The position numbers and the translations under genes were made by a program. Of a DNA stretch of 54,707 nt, positions 26,633-34,617 are shown piece by piece. Each line of letters opens with the position of its first letter. The first letter of the stretch is position 1. Source of the stretch: Phycisphaerales bacterium (GTDB lineage Bacteria; Planctomycetota; Phycisphaerae; Phycisphaerales; UBA1924); contig JAGQON010000023.1 of assembly GCA_020427395.1 (NCBI GenBank), positions 1 to 54,707 on the forward strand, read 5' to 3'. Below the pieces are notes generated by a model, which saw only the letters and a program-made list of their open reading frames with translations, was not told the origin of the DNA and ran no database searches.

Positions 26633-28033
26633 TTATGGGCAACCAGCGTTGAACGCGTTGAGGAACGCACTGACATCGAAGAAGTTGTACACCCCGTCGC
26701 CGGTGAAGTCCGCGGCTGGGCTCATGGCGTTGTACGCGCTCAGGAACGCGCTCACATCGAAGAAGTCCAGAGCTCCATCGCCTGTCAGGTCCGCGGGGCA
26801 GGATTCAGTACCCTGATTGAAGACATAGACTGCACCTTCAAAGGTGCTATCACCGAATCCGGTAGCGCCGACTGCGATCACTCCGTTCTCTATGTTTACA
26901 CTGGAGCCAAACATATCGAAATCCGCCCCGTCACTCGCGAGGAGCTTGTCGACCTGCGATCCACTGATGGCTTCGAAGAGATACGCCGACCCTCCTGACC
27001 ATGCGGTGTCATCATCTTCATTCGCACCGATCACGAGCATGCCGTCGTTGTCGATTGATACCGAAAAACCGAAGTGATCTCGGTCCTGCCTGTCCTCAGG
27101 GAAGATGAATGCGAGCTGTTCCCCGCTGGTGGCATCGAAGACATAGGCAGCGCCCGAGAAATCAAAGAAGACATTCCTGTGAGGCGCGCCAACAGCGATC
27201 AGACCGTTGTTGATATCGATGCAGTCTGCGAACTGACCACCCTGATCACCGTTGTAGTTCTCGATATCGGCCTGAAGCACATGAGTCACCTGTCCTGTAT
27301 CAGCATCGAACAGGTGCACCTTTGCAAAGGTAAACCCCTCACCGAGTACAAAGAATGTGCGAGATCCGACGGCGACGACACCATCATCGATCGCGATGGA
27401 CACGCCGAAGGTCTGGAAGTTGTTTCCTGCATCGGGAAGGAGTTTTTCCAGCTGAGAACCGCTCGAGGCATCAAAGAGGTATGCAGCCCCAGACCCGTCG
27501 CCCAGATCGTCCGCCCTCCAGGCACCGACCGCAACGATGCCATTATCGATCGCGATCGAGTTGCCGAACTCGTCACCCGCATCCGGGTCGTTTGGAACAA
27601 GCTTCCCGAGTTCAGCGCCGGTTGCAACATCAAAGATGTACGCCGATCCGGACGCAACTCCATTGTGCACATCGCCAGGCGCTCCAACGACGACAACCCC
27701 GTCCTGGATCGCAACGGAGAAACCGAACTGATCACCTGCCGCCCCATCGCTCGGTAGCAGCTTCGCAATCTGATCACCGCTTGATGCGCTAATGAGATAG
27801 ACGGAACCAGAGTTGATGCCATTGTCATCATCGTTACGAGCACCGACCGCGATGATCCCGTTGCTCATGTCGATCGCGTAACCAAACTCATCGTCCGCGG
27901 CACCGTCGCTTGCAACAACCTTGTAGCCCTCATTGATAGTCGCGCCGTAAGTTGAAGCAGCAAGCAGTCCGATACCGACACATGTGGTGGCCATTTGACT
28001 GAGCTGTGTGATTGTGTGTGTATGTGTCATCAT
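26633..28033 (-). CDS. FG-GAP-repeat exoprotein with dockerin
   Basis: 466 residues. The start is ATG 28033 (or ATG 28030 immediately after; AAGGGGA lies upstream). Signal peptide ending STYG. Seven repeats of ~50 residues have the form (A/G)DxFGxSVAIxNGxxxVGAxxDD (DDEFGYAIDMSNGIIAVGA, GDQFGFSVAIQDGVVVVGA, GDEFGNSIAIDNGIVAVGA), a typical bacterial FG-GAP propeller. The dockerin starts SCPADLTGDGALDFFDVS and ends NAGCP. Gene 28085 is only 51 bases upstream on the same strand without a hairpin, so the two probably share a transcript driven by the sigma-54 promoter at 29379. Confidence 0.85.
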   Translation of the reverse strand: MMTHTHTITQLSQMATTCVGIGLLAASTYGATINEGYKVVASDGAADDEFGYAIDMSNGIIAVGARNDDDNGINSGSVYLISASSGDQIAKLLPSDGAAGDQFGFSVAIQDGVVVVGAPGDVHNGVASGSAYIFDVATGAELGKLVPNDPDAGDEFGNSIAIDNGIVAVGAWRADDLGDGSGAAYLFDASSGSQLEKLLPDAGNNFQTFGVSIAIDDGVVAVGSRTFFVLGEGFTFAKVHLFDADTGQVTHVLQADIENYNGDQGGQFADCIDINNGLIAVGAPHRNVFFDFSGAAYVFDATSGEQLAFIFPEDRQDRDHFGFSVSIDNDGMLVIGANEDDDTAWSGGSAYLFEAISGSQVDKLLASDGADFDMFGSSVNIENGVIAVGATGFGDSTFEGAVYVFNQGTESCPADLTGDGALDFFDVSAFLSAYNAMSPAADFTGDGVYNFFDVSAFLNAFNAGCP

Positions 28034-28084
28034 GGATCCCCTTTGTTTGAATTTTCCTGTTGTATAGAAAGATGACATACTGAT

Positions 28085-29314
28085 TTATGGGCAGCCCGCG
28101 TTGAAAGCGTTCAGGAACGCACTGACATCAAAGAAGTCGTACATCCCGTCGCCCGTGAAGTCGGCGGCCGGGCTCATCGCGTTGAACGCGTTCAGGAACG
28201 CGCTCACATCGAAGAAGTCCAACGCACCATCACCCGTCAGGTCCGCGGGGCAGACGCCCGTGTCGGGCACCAGCACCACGATCGCGTTGGTATCGCTCCC
28301 GGCGTTGTACGCGCTCGTGTACACGCGCCGATCGTTGCCCATGTACCCGATCGCGACGGTCCAGTGCTGATCCTCAGGAATGATCAGCGAGCTGTACCCG
28401 AGCACCAGCGCGTCCTCGGGCGCGAAATAGATCCCGCCAGAGGCCGACACATCGCCAAGGTTGTTGTTGTCGTAGAACCCGACGAAGCGAGTCGCGATCT
28501 GCGACGGGTTCAGCGGCGACCAGGCCCCATCATACAGGTAGGTCAGCCACTGATCGTTGCCCGATGTCGCACGATGGGCCGCGGCGACGACCTGCTCGCT
28601 GTCGTTGATCGCGTAGCCGAGCACATGCGTGAATCCCACCGTACCAACATCACCGGGCACACCGATGTGGGTCGCCGTATTGGTGTTGAGATCGAAGATG
28701 TAGTTCCCGCCCACGGCCACATTGTTGTTGTTGATGTCCTCCACCGTCGCTTCAAAGCCGAGCTCTCCGAGATTGATCGGTGCCTGATCGATCGAGAAGA
28801 CCGTGCTCGGGCCGCCCTGGAATCCCTGATAGCGTGACCACCCGACCACCACGCCGGCTTCGTTGATCGCCGTCGCCATGCCGCCATTGATCCCCAGCTC
28901 GCCCAGCGGGCTCGGCTGGGTCGCGAACTGCTGAGGGATATGGACCGTGTAGCCACCGCTCCCATCGGGAACCCAGATCGCCGGCTCGCCGCCGTCGAAG
29001 ACAAAGCCTGAAGTGTGGACAGCGCCGACGATAACGCCAGAGCTGTTGGCATCCATGGCCGTGCTCGAGGCATAGCCCGCCGGCAGCGGCAACATGCTGA
29101 TCCCGTTGCCCTGCGAGGCCACAAAGCCCCTGATCATCCCGTTGATAATCTGATCGCCGACGATGAGCCCCGACTCACTCGCGCCACGGATGGTCGTGGT
29201 CTGGCTAAAAGTCGCGACGACATCGACGCTGTATGTCGGAACCTCGGCTACAGCGGCCGTCCCACAGGCGGCGATCAGTGCGAATACGGAGCGTTGAATC
29301 ATGTTCGTGTTCAT
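28085..29314 (-). CDS. HAF-repeat exoprotein with dockerin (paralogue B)
   Basis: 409 residues, signal peptide MNTNMIQRSVFALIAACGTA. Repeats of the HAF type are present (SGLIVGDQIINGMIRGFVA, SGVIVGAVHTSGFVFDGGEP, AINEAGVVVGWSRYQGFQGG, AINDSEQVVAAAH), a beta-rich repeat found in exported proteins of unknown role. It is a close paralogue of the gene at 31107: most of both proteins line up without gaps. The dockerin starts VCPADLTGDGALDFFDVS and ends NAGCP. AGGGGAAAG precedes the ATG. Confidence 0.85.
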   Translation of the reverse strand: MNTNMIQRSVFALIAACGTAAVAEVPTYSVDVVATFSQTTTIRGASESGLIVGDQIINGMIRGFVASQGNGISMLPLPAGYASSTAMDANSSGVIVGAVHTSGFVFDGGEPAIWVPDGSGGYTVHIPQQFATQPSPLGELGINGGMATAINEAGVVVGWSRYQGFQGGPSTVFSIDQAPINLGELGFEATVEDINNNNVAVGGNYIFDLNTNTATHIGVPGDVGTVGFTHVLGYAINDSEQVVAAAHRATSGNDQWLTYLYDGAWSPLNPSQIATRFVGFYDNNNLGDVSASGGIYFAPEDALVLGYSSLIIPEDQHWTVAIGYMGNDRRVYTSAYNAGSDTNAIVVLVPDTGVCPADLTGDGALDFFDVSAFLNAFNAMSPAADFTGDGMYDFFDVSAFLNAFNAGCP

Positions 29315-29378
29315 GGACTTTCCCCTCGGGAACCTGGTGCATTGGACCGCCGCTCAATCGACGGCGTGTAATCACGCA

Positions 29379-29394
29379 TGCAACTGCCGTGCCA
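29379..29394 (-). promoter_or_regulatory. Sigma-54 promoter for gene 28085
   Basis: On the minus strand TGGCACGGCAGTTGCA matches the RpoN consensus TGGCACG-N4-TTGCA at every fixed position. It is 65 bases before the ATG, directly after terminator 29435. A matching site precedes the paralogue at 31107. Confidence 0.75.
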
Positions 29395-29434
29395 CTCTGT
29401 ATTATGGACATATTCATCCCGAATAACAAATAAA

Positions 29435-29455
29435 ACCACCCATCATCTGGGTGGT
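29435..29455 (-). terminator. Intrinsic terminator after gene 29511
   Basis: ACCACCCA (29435-29442) and TGGGTGGT (29448-29455) with a 5-base loop; on the minus strand the stem runs into TTTTATTTG. A homologous hairpin is at 32456. Confidence 0.8.
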
Positions 29456-29510
29456 CCTGAAAAATGGCGAAATGGAGCCATCTTCGATGGCCGATTGTGG
29501 CCAGCTTTGA

Positions 29511-30290
29511 TCAGGGGCAGCCAGCGTTATACGCGTTCAGGAAGGCGCTCACATCGAAGAAGTTGTACACCCCGTCGCCGGTGAAGTCCGCGGCTGGGCT
29601 CATGGCGTTGTAGGCATTCAGGAACGCGCTGACATCAAAGAAGTTGAGCAGACCATCGTCATTGAGGTCAGCAGGACACAGTGGTGATGATCTTCTGAAC
29701 TGGAAGTTGTCCATAGCGAGATGGTCCCAATCATCCCCACCACCATCAAACACGAGTGCGACAATATCCACGAGCCCTGTGTAGCTTGGTTGAAAGAACT
29801 GAGGTGCGCCGTCGAATCGTTGGCGGCCACCGGGTACTTCGCGACCGTCATACACGAGCTGCCCGTCATGGTAGAGCACGAAGTAGAAATCGCCTTGAGC
29901 ATCCGCGGTTCGGCGGCTCCAATAGTCGGCTCCATCGAAGTAGAAATCCTCTCCGTCTATGCCCGCTATCGTGCCATTGCTGCTGCCAAGCGCTGCATAG
30001 TTTTGACCGGGTTCATTGGCGAACTCGCCGTAGAACCAGCTGCTTGCTGCCCACGACAGGTCTTTGTAGTGATCTGGCACCCGTTGGAATAGGTCCTGCG
30101 TTTCTAGGTCCTGAAAGTCAGCCACGATCACACCATTCGCTGCACCAAGATTCATCTCGGACAAAGCCTGCTTATCGACTGTCGCTCCGTTTGAGATGAA
30201 GTTGAGTAGCACGAGTGGGAACAATGCGACGCGAGCTTGCCCCAAAGGTCGGGAAGTGAATGTGTGTTTCACGACTGTCTCCATAGTCAT
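29511..30290 (-). CDS. Secreted protein with dockerin
   Basis: 259 residues from the ATG at 30290 (next ATG 30284 also possible). The frame is open further upstream but would overlap the gene at 30325, so I chose this start. The N-terminus has a weak hydrophobic segment (ALFPLVLLNFISNGATV). The middle domain (DFYFVLYHDGQLVYDGREV to DDWDHLAMDNFQF) resembles the beta-sandwich 'choice-of-anchor' domains of PEP-CTERM-like exoproteins. The dockerin begins LCPADLNDDGLLNFFDVS and ends NAGCP. Its DNA is a mosaic of two other dockerins (see findings). Last gene of a likely three-gene unit 32339-29511. Confidence 0.75.
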   Translation of the reverse strand: MTMETVVKHTFTSRPLGQARVALFPLVLLNFISNGATVDKQALSEMNLGAANGVIVADFQDLETQDLFQRVPDHYKDLSWAASSWFYGEFANEPGQNYAALGSSNGTIAGIDGEDFYFDGADYWSRRTADAQGDFYFVLYHDGQLVYDGREVPGGRQRFDGAPQFFQPSYTGLVDIVALVFDGGGDDWDHLAMDNFQFRRSSPLCPADLNDDGLLNFFDVSAFLNAYNAMSPAADFTGDGVYNFFDVSAFLNAYNAGCP

Positions 30291-30324
30291 TGATGAACCG
30301 ATCAACTGCGGAATGCATCTGATA

Positions 30325-31068
30325 TCAGGGGCACCCTGCCGAGAACTCGCTAAGGAACAAACTGACATCGAAGAAACTGAACGAACCATCGCCGGTAAAA
30401 TCCGCTGCCGGGTCCATTGCTGTGTACGCACCAAGGAACGCACTGATATCAAAGAAATCGAGCGCACCGTCGCCTGTCAGATCTGCTGGACACGAACTGC
30501 CGATCGCGTTGACAGCGATGTCATCGAACGCGTAGTTCCCGATCCCTCCCCCACCGCCACCGGGCCCGGATGGTCCGCCAACGACGCGGAAAGAAACCTC
30601 GGCGAGTGAATCGTTGGTCACGACTACGCCAAAGAACCCATCGAAATCGTTGTCATCCCACTCTTGCAGGATGAGCTCGTCACCACCAACGGTGCGAATC
30701 GTCACATCGTACTCGTCCTGTGCCTCAAGATAGAGCCTGATGCTCATCGCCGTGGCATCCGGTGCAAAGCCGCTGAAGGCGCGGAGCGCATCGATCGGGG
30801 TTGAGTTGTTGATCAGCACATTCCCCGTCACTGCACCGCTGAGGATGAACGGCGCATCCCCAGAAAACGCGATTCCGTTGCTAAGCACGAGCTCCGCGGC
30901 CAGCAGGCCAGGCGGGTACTGCTCGAGCGAATCGACATACATCGTCTGCCCCGATGTGGCCTCGGCAAACTCGCTCTGATCCAGAATCAGGATGTCTCCG
31001 GATGCAACCTGGGCTGCGATCGCGATCACCATGCCTACGCGGATTTGTATTCTTTCCTTGTTCATCAT
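30325..31068 (-). CDS. Secreted protein with dockerin
   Basis: 247 residues from ATG 31068. Signal-like N-terminus MMNKERIQIRVGMVIAIAAQ, then a ~150-residue beta-rich domain (FSGDAPFILSGAVTGNVLIN; GDELILQEWDDNDFDGFFG; NYAFDDIAVNAIG) typical of exported anchor-type domains. A glycine run sits near residue 175. The dockerin starts SCPADLTGDGALDFFDIS and ends SAGCP; its second repeat has SFSFFDVSLFL. It is 38 bases downstream of the HAF gene and 34 bases upstream of the next gene, so it sits inside a short operon. Confidence 0.75.
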   Translation of the reverse strand: MMNKERIQIRVGMVIAIAAQVASGDILILDQSEFAEATSGQTMYVDSLEQYPPGLLAAELVLSNGIAFSGDAPFILSGAVTGNVLINNSTPIDALRAFSGFAPDATAMSIRLYLEAQDEYDVTIRTVGGDELILQEWDDNDFDGFFGVVVTNDSLAEVSFRVVGGPSGPGGGGGGIGNYAFDDIAVNAIGSSCPADLTGDGALDFFDISAFLGAYTAMDPAADFTGDGSFSFFDVSLFLSEFSAGCP

Positions 31069-31106
31069 TGAATAACCCTTTCTGCTTACCACTGATCCAT
31101 CAGCAC

Positions 31107-32339
31107 TCACGGGCAGCCGGCGCTAAAGGCATTGAGGAACGCGCTGACATCGAAGAAATCGAAGTTCCCATCGCCGGTCAGGTCCGCGATCGGGTTCATC
31201 GCGTTGTACGCGTTCAGGAATGCGCTGACATCAAAGAAGTCCAACGCACCATCACCCGTCAGGTCCGCGGGGCAGACGCCCGTGTCGGGAACCAGCACCA
31301 CGATCGCGTTGGTATTCGTGCTGGCATCAAAGGCCGTGGTGTAGACACGCCGGTCATTGCCGATGTATCCGATATCGGTGTCCCAGTTCTGGTCCGCCGG
31401 ATCGATCAGCTGGTCGTAGGAGCCGAACCACGCGTCCTCGGGTGCGAAGTAGACGCCGCCCCAGGCGGATACATCACCGAGATTATTGTTGTCATAGACA
31501 AACCCAACGAAGCGGGTGCCGACCTGATTGGGGTAGAGCGGCGACCAGTCTCCGTCGTAGATGTAGGTCACCCACTGGTTGTTTGTCGAGGTCGCGATGT
31601 GCGCCGCGGCGACCACCTGCTCGCTGTCGTTGATCGCGTAGCCGAGCACATGCGTGAACCCGACGGTGCCGACCGGCGCGGGAACGCCGATGTGGGTGAC
31701 AGTATTGGTGTTCAGATCGAAGGTGTAGTTCCCACCGACGGCGATGTTATTGTTATTCAGATCCTCGGGAGCGGCCTGGAAACCAAGAAGGGCGAGGTTG
31801 ATCGGCGGCTGATCGATCGAGAACTGCATCGCCGGGCCGCCTTGGAATCCGAAGTAACGGGACCAGCCAAGGACGACACCATCATCGTTCACGGCGGTCG
31901 CCATCCCGCCTTGGCTCGGCAGAGTGCCAATCGGGCTCGGGAGCGTTTCAAACTGCTCTGGGATATAGGCCTCGTACCCACCGTTACCATCAGGGACCCA
32001 GATCGCCGGCTCGCCACCGTCTACAACGAACCCACCACCGTGCACGGCGCCGACAACCATGCCGTTCTTGTTGACATCCATCGCGATGCTCGACATTGCA
32101 CCGTTGGGCAACGGGAGCAGAGTGATCCCATTCCCCTGCGAGGCAATAAATGCTCGGCTCACGCCATTGACGATCTGATCTCCAACAATCAGTCCCGTGT
32201 CGCTGGCACCCCGGATGTTTGTAGTTTGTGTAAATGCCGACACGACATCGACGCTGTAAGTAGGGACTTCGGCTTGTACAACACCGCCGCTGAGTGCGAT
32301 CAGTGCGAGTGTGGTCTTGAGAATCATGTCCGTGCTCAT
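31107..32339 (-). CDS. HAF-repeat exoprotein with dockerin (paralogue A)
   Basis: 410 residues from ATG 32339 (AGGGGGAAG upstream). Signal peptide MSTDMILKTTLALIALSGG. HAF-type repeats (TGLIVGDQIVNGVSRAFIA, GMVVGAVHGGGFVVDGGEP, AINDSEQVVAAAHIATS) are nearly the same as in the paralogue at 28085. The dockerin starts VCPADLTGDGALDFFDVS and ends SAGCP; the second repeat has NFDFFDVS. It has a perfect sigma-54 promoter upstream and opens the unit 32339-29511. The paralogy suggests recent duplication within the locus. Confidence 0.85.
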   Translation of the reverse strand: MSTDMILKTTLALIALSGGVVQAEVPTYSVDVVSAFTQTTNIRGASDTGLIVGDQIVNGVSRAFIASQGNGITLLPLPNGAMSSIAMDVNKNGMVVGAVHGGGFVVDGGEPAIWVPDGNGGYEAYIPEQFETLPSPIGTLPSQGGMATAVNDDGVVLGWSRYFGFQGGPAMQFSIDQPPINLALLGFQAAPEDLNNNNIAVGGNYTFDLNTNTVTHIGVPAPVGTVGFTHVLGYAINDSEQVVAAAHIATSTNNQWVTYIYDGDWSPLYPNQVGTRFVGFVYDNNNLGDVSAWGGVYFAPEDAWFGSYDQLIDPADQNWDTDIGYIGNDRRVYTTAFDASTNTNAIVVLVPDTGVCPADLTGDGALDFFDVSAFLNAYNAMNPIADLTGDGNFDFFDVSAFLNAFSAGCP

Positions 32340-32400
32340 GGACTTCCCCCTTGGCATTGGTGATCTTTCTAGCCATCGAACGATGGGCTTTCCTGGCTCA

Positions 32401-32416
32401 TGCAACGCTCGTGCCA
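32401..32416 (-). promoter_or_regulatory. Sigma-54 promoter for gene 31107
   Basis: On the minus strand TGGCACGAGCGTTGCA matches TGGCACG-N4-TTGCA exactly. It lies 62 bases before the ATG. The sites before the two HAF genes are the only perfect matches I found in the intergenic regions of this window. Confidence 0.75.
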
Positions 32417-32455
32417 TGTAAAATTTGGGACATCAACATCGCTATTGACAAAAAA

Positions 32456-32477
32456 AACCACCCATCGCTGGGCGGTT
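32456..32477 (-). terminator. Intrinsic terminator after gene 32529
   Basis: AACCACCCA (32456-32464) pairs with TGGGCGGTT (32469-32477), with one G-U pair on the transcribed strand, then a T run. It is a duplicated copy of terminator 29435. Confidence 0.75.
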
Positions 32478-32528
32478 GTATCACATGGCGAAATCTGGCC
32501 ATCCGCTGTGGCCACAGATAGCCAGCCC

Positions 32529-34406
32529 TTACGGGCAGCCAGCGTTGTAGGCGGTCAGGAAGGCGCTCACATCGAAGAAGTTGAACAGGCCGTCGTTGTT
32601 GAAGTCCGCGGTCGGGTTCATGGTGTTGTACGCGCTGAGGAACGCGCTGACATCAAAGAAGTTCAGCAGACCATCGTCATTGAGGTCAGCAGGACACACA
32701 CTCGGCGGCGCAACCTCAAAGGCAAACCACTGCGCCCTGTCAGGATCAACACTCGAAAAACTCAGCGTTGTTCCGACCTTGACCGGAACGAAGCCCCCAA
32801 GTGTCGATGCCCCGCCGACGCGGATGTCGATCGAGAAACCATCGTCGAAGAATACATTGTAACCCGCTACGGCGAGGTAGTAGATTCCTTCGGTCAGCTC
32901 AAGATCGCGCAGAGCGCTGGTCAAGATCGAGCCGGGTGCTTCGTCGTCGTTGGTTGCGATCAGCGTACCGGTCGCGTCGAAGAGACCGATCTCGGTGTCG
33001 AAGTCCGCACCGGTGGTTTCGATGTCAAAGCCACGCATCGCATCGGCAACCACACCGAGGTCTTCGTAGTCGAGTGGGGAGCCGCTGAGCCGGATCTGAT
33101 AGGGCATGTCCTTCATCAGATCGAACGACAGATCAGGATATGAGTCGGGGAAGATATTCATGATGTATCGCCCAGGCATGAGATCGAGTGAGATGGACTC
33201 AACACCGCACGCATCGGGGCGAACAAAGTATGTGACCGGGAACGAGGGCGCCCCAGGGCATGGGACATCAATATCTTCCTCGGGAGTGATGGCGAGATAG
33301 GCCGGAAAACTCGATGCGAGTTCTACTGTGAGCTGTGTACGCTGCGGCAGATAAAACTCATACCAGTCCAGATCGTTCCCGTATGCAAGGATACCGGAAC
33401 CGAAATCTGAATCGTAGAAGGTGCTGATCGTTCCGCAGTACGCGTTGCCCATCAGCGCATATGTGAATCTCGCTTCCGTACTCGAGAAACAGCCATTGTT
33501 GAATGAATCCTCCGTGAAGAACGGGTTGTAGTCCGGTTCTAACTCGTGCACCGGGTCCGGGTCGGTGCAGACATCCATGCACGCTTCATCAATCTCGAAC
33601 GACCAGAGCGGCGCAATGTATCCGTCATCCCCCGCCGTGTAGAGCTCGTTGATGTTGTTGTTGATGCGAACATGCTCTGTCTCACCCAGAGCGGTCGGCA
33701 AACCCGTGAGCTGGAAGAAGTCGTTCGCGAACGCACCGAAGGGTGTCTGGATGCCGACGTAGTAACGCCCGGCAGAAAGACCCGCAGGCAGCTCGAGACG
33801 TCGCCCGTTACCATTCGTATTCTGAGTTGTCTGCGTGGTCAGGAGCACGCCATTCTCATCCCACAGACCAATCTCCGAATCAATACCCATCTCGTCGGTT
33901 TCGATGGCGATCGGTTGATGCTCAAACGATACGACACGGAAACTCATCTCGGTCGCTGGCGACTGCGCCGCGATATCGAAACTGTACCAGTACGGGCCCG
34001 CGTGGCCGTTGTTTCCTGGTGTAAGAGTCGGAGTCCACGCGAGAGATGGGTGCGAGATCTGCAGCTTGGCAGTGCCACTCGCACTCCCAGGCTGAACAAA
34101 GAAGTTCTCCCCGAAGCTCGCGTTGTACCCGACGATCGCGACATAATAACGACCCGGGATCAGCGCAGACAGGATGAGTTCGCTCTGTAGATTTCCCGGT
34201 GCAATGTCGTCATTGGTCATCACGAGCTGTCCCTGCTCATTCCACAATCCCATCTCGGTGTCGAAGTCCGAACCGATCGTGGAAAGTGTCACAGGCGAAC
34301 CAGTCTGCGTACCCATTCGACCGAGGTAACCCGCCTGGGGTGCGGACTGACCAAGACAAAGGCCGCTGCAAACAGCGAGCGTCAACAAACGAATCGTGTT
34401 CTTCAT
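32529..34406 (-). CDS. Secreted multidomain protein with dockerin
   Basis: 625 residues from ATG 34406 (GGAGTGGGA upstream). Signal peptide MKNTIRLLTLAVCSGLCLG. Three related ~110-residue beta units contain FDTE[MI]GL[WF]-type segments (SDFDTEMGLWNEQGQL, IDSEIGLWDENGVLL, ADFDTEIGLFDATGTL) with G-R-Y-Y-V-[AG]-[IV]-type second halves, like bacterial pre-peptidase C-terminal or DVUA0089-type domains. The dockerin starts VCPADLNDDGLLNFFDVS and ends NAGCP. A middle section has an unusual Cys content (five to six cysteines around residues 280-400) which could form disulfides. No catalytic residues are recognisable. Confidence 0.8.
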   Translation of the reverse strand: MKNTIRLLTLAVCSGLCLGQSAPQAGYLGRMGTQTGSPVTLSTIGSDFDTEMGLWNEQGQLVMTNDDIAPGNLQSELILSALIPGRYYVAIVGYNASFGENFFVQPGSASGTAKLQISHPSLAWTPTLTPGNNGHAGPYWYSFDIAAQSPATEMSFRVVSFEHQPIAIETDEMGIDSEIGLWDENGVLLTTQTTQNTNGNGRRLELPAGLSAGRYYVGIQTPFGAFANDFFQLTGLPTALGETEHVRINNNINELYTAGDDGYIAPLWSFEIDEACMDVCTDPDPVHELEPDYNPFFTEDSFNNGCFSSTEARFTYALMGNAYCGTISTFYDSDFGSGILAYGNDLDWYEFYLPQRTQLTVELASSFPAYLAITPEEDIDVPCPGAPSFPVTYFVRPDACGVESISLDLMPGRYIMNIFPDSYPDLSFDLMKDMPYQIRLSGSPLDYEDLGVVADAMRGFDIETTGADFDTEIGLFDATGTLIATNDDEAPGSILTSALRDLELTEGIYYLAVAGYNVFFDDGFSIDIRVGGASTLGGFVPVKVGTTLSFSSVDPDRAQWFAFEVAPPSVCPADLNDDGLLNFFDVSAFLSAYNTMNPTADFNNDGLFNFFDVSAFLTAYNAGCP

Positions 34407-34570
34407 GTTCCCACTCCAGAATCCCAACCCGTGATCTCACCGATCACAAGGCATCAATCGGCTGGAAGTTTACAACTCCTCCACGGGCGTGAAAACCCGT
34501 ATAACTGAAGAATTCTGATCCAAGTACACACAGTAAGTCCCATAATCACCAAGGATGCATGAATAAAAAA

Positions 34571-34590
34571 GAGCCGGACGCATCCGGCTC
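34571..34590 (-). terminator. Intrinsic terminator after gene 34618
   Basis: GAGCCGGA (34571-34578) and TCCGGCTC (34583-34590), loop CGCA, then TTTTTT on the minus strand. Confidence 0.85.
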
Positions 34591-34617
34591 TTCGAACATC
34601 TGTGAACGACTCGCGGA

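Larger units (their letters stand above)
28085..29678 (-). repeat. Segmental duplication, copy 2 (about 1.6 kb)
   Basis: This segment has a counterpart at 31107-32697. From low to high coordinate both contain a HAF-repeat gene, a sigma-54 promoter, a terminator hairpin, and the dockerin-coding 3' end of the upstream gene. Similarity includes non-coding parts (TGCAA-N5-GTGCCA and the ACCACCCA hairpin). It stops inside the dockerin of 29511, where the sequence then resembles another gene. Confidence 0.75.
31107..32697 (-). repeat. Segmental duplication, copy 1 (about 1.6 kb)
   Basis: Counterpart of 28085-29678. It ends inside the dockerin of 32529, whose first-repeat DNA is nearly identical to the corresponding part of 29511. 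Confidence 0.75.

Noticed and set aside
29511..30290. PEP-CTERM sorting signal
   Set aside because: The middle domain resembles those of PEP-CTERM proteins, but no PEP motif plus terminal membrane helix occurs; the protein ends in the dockerin.
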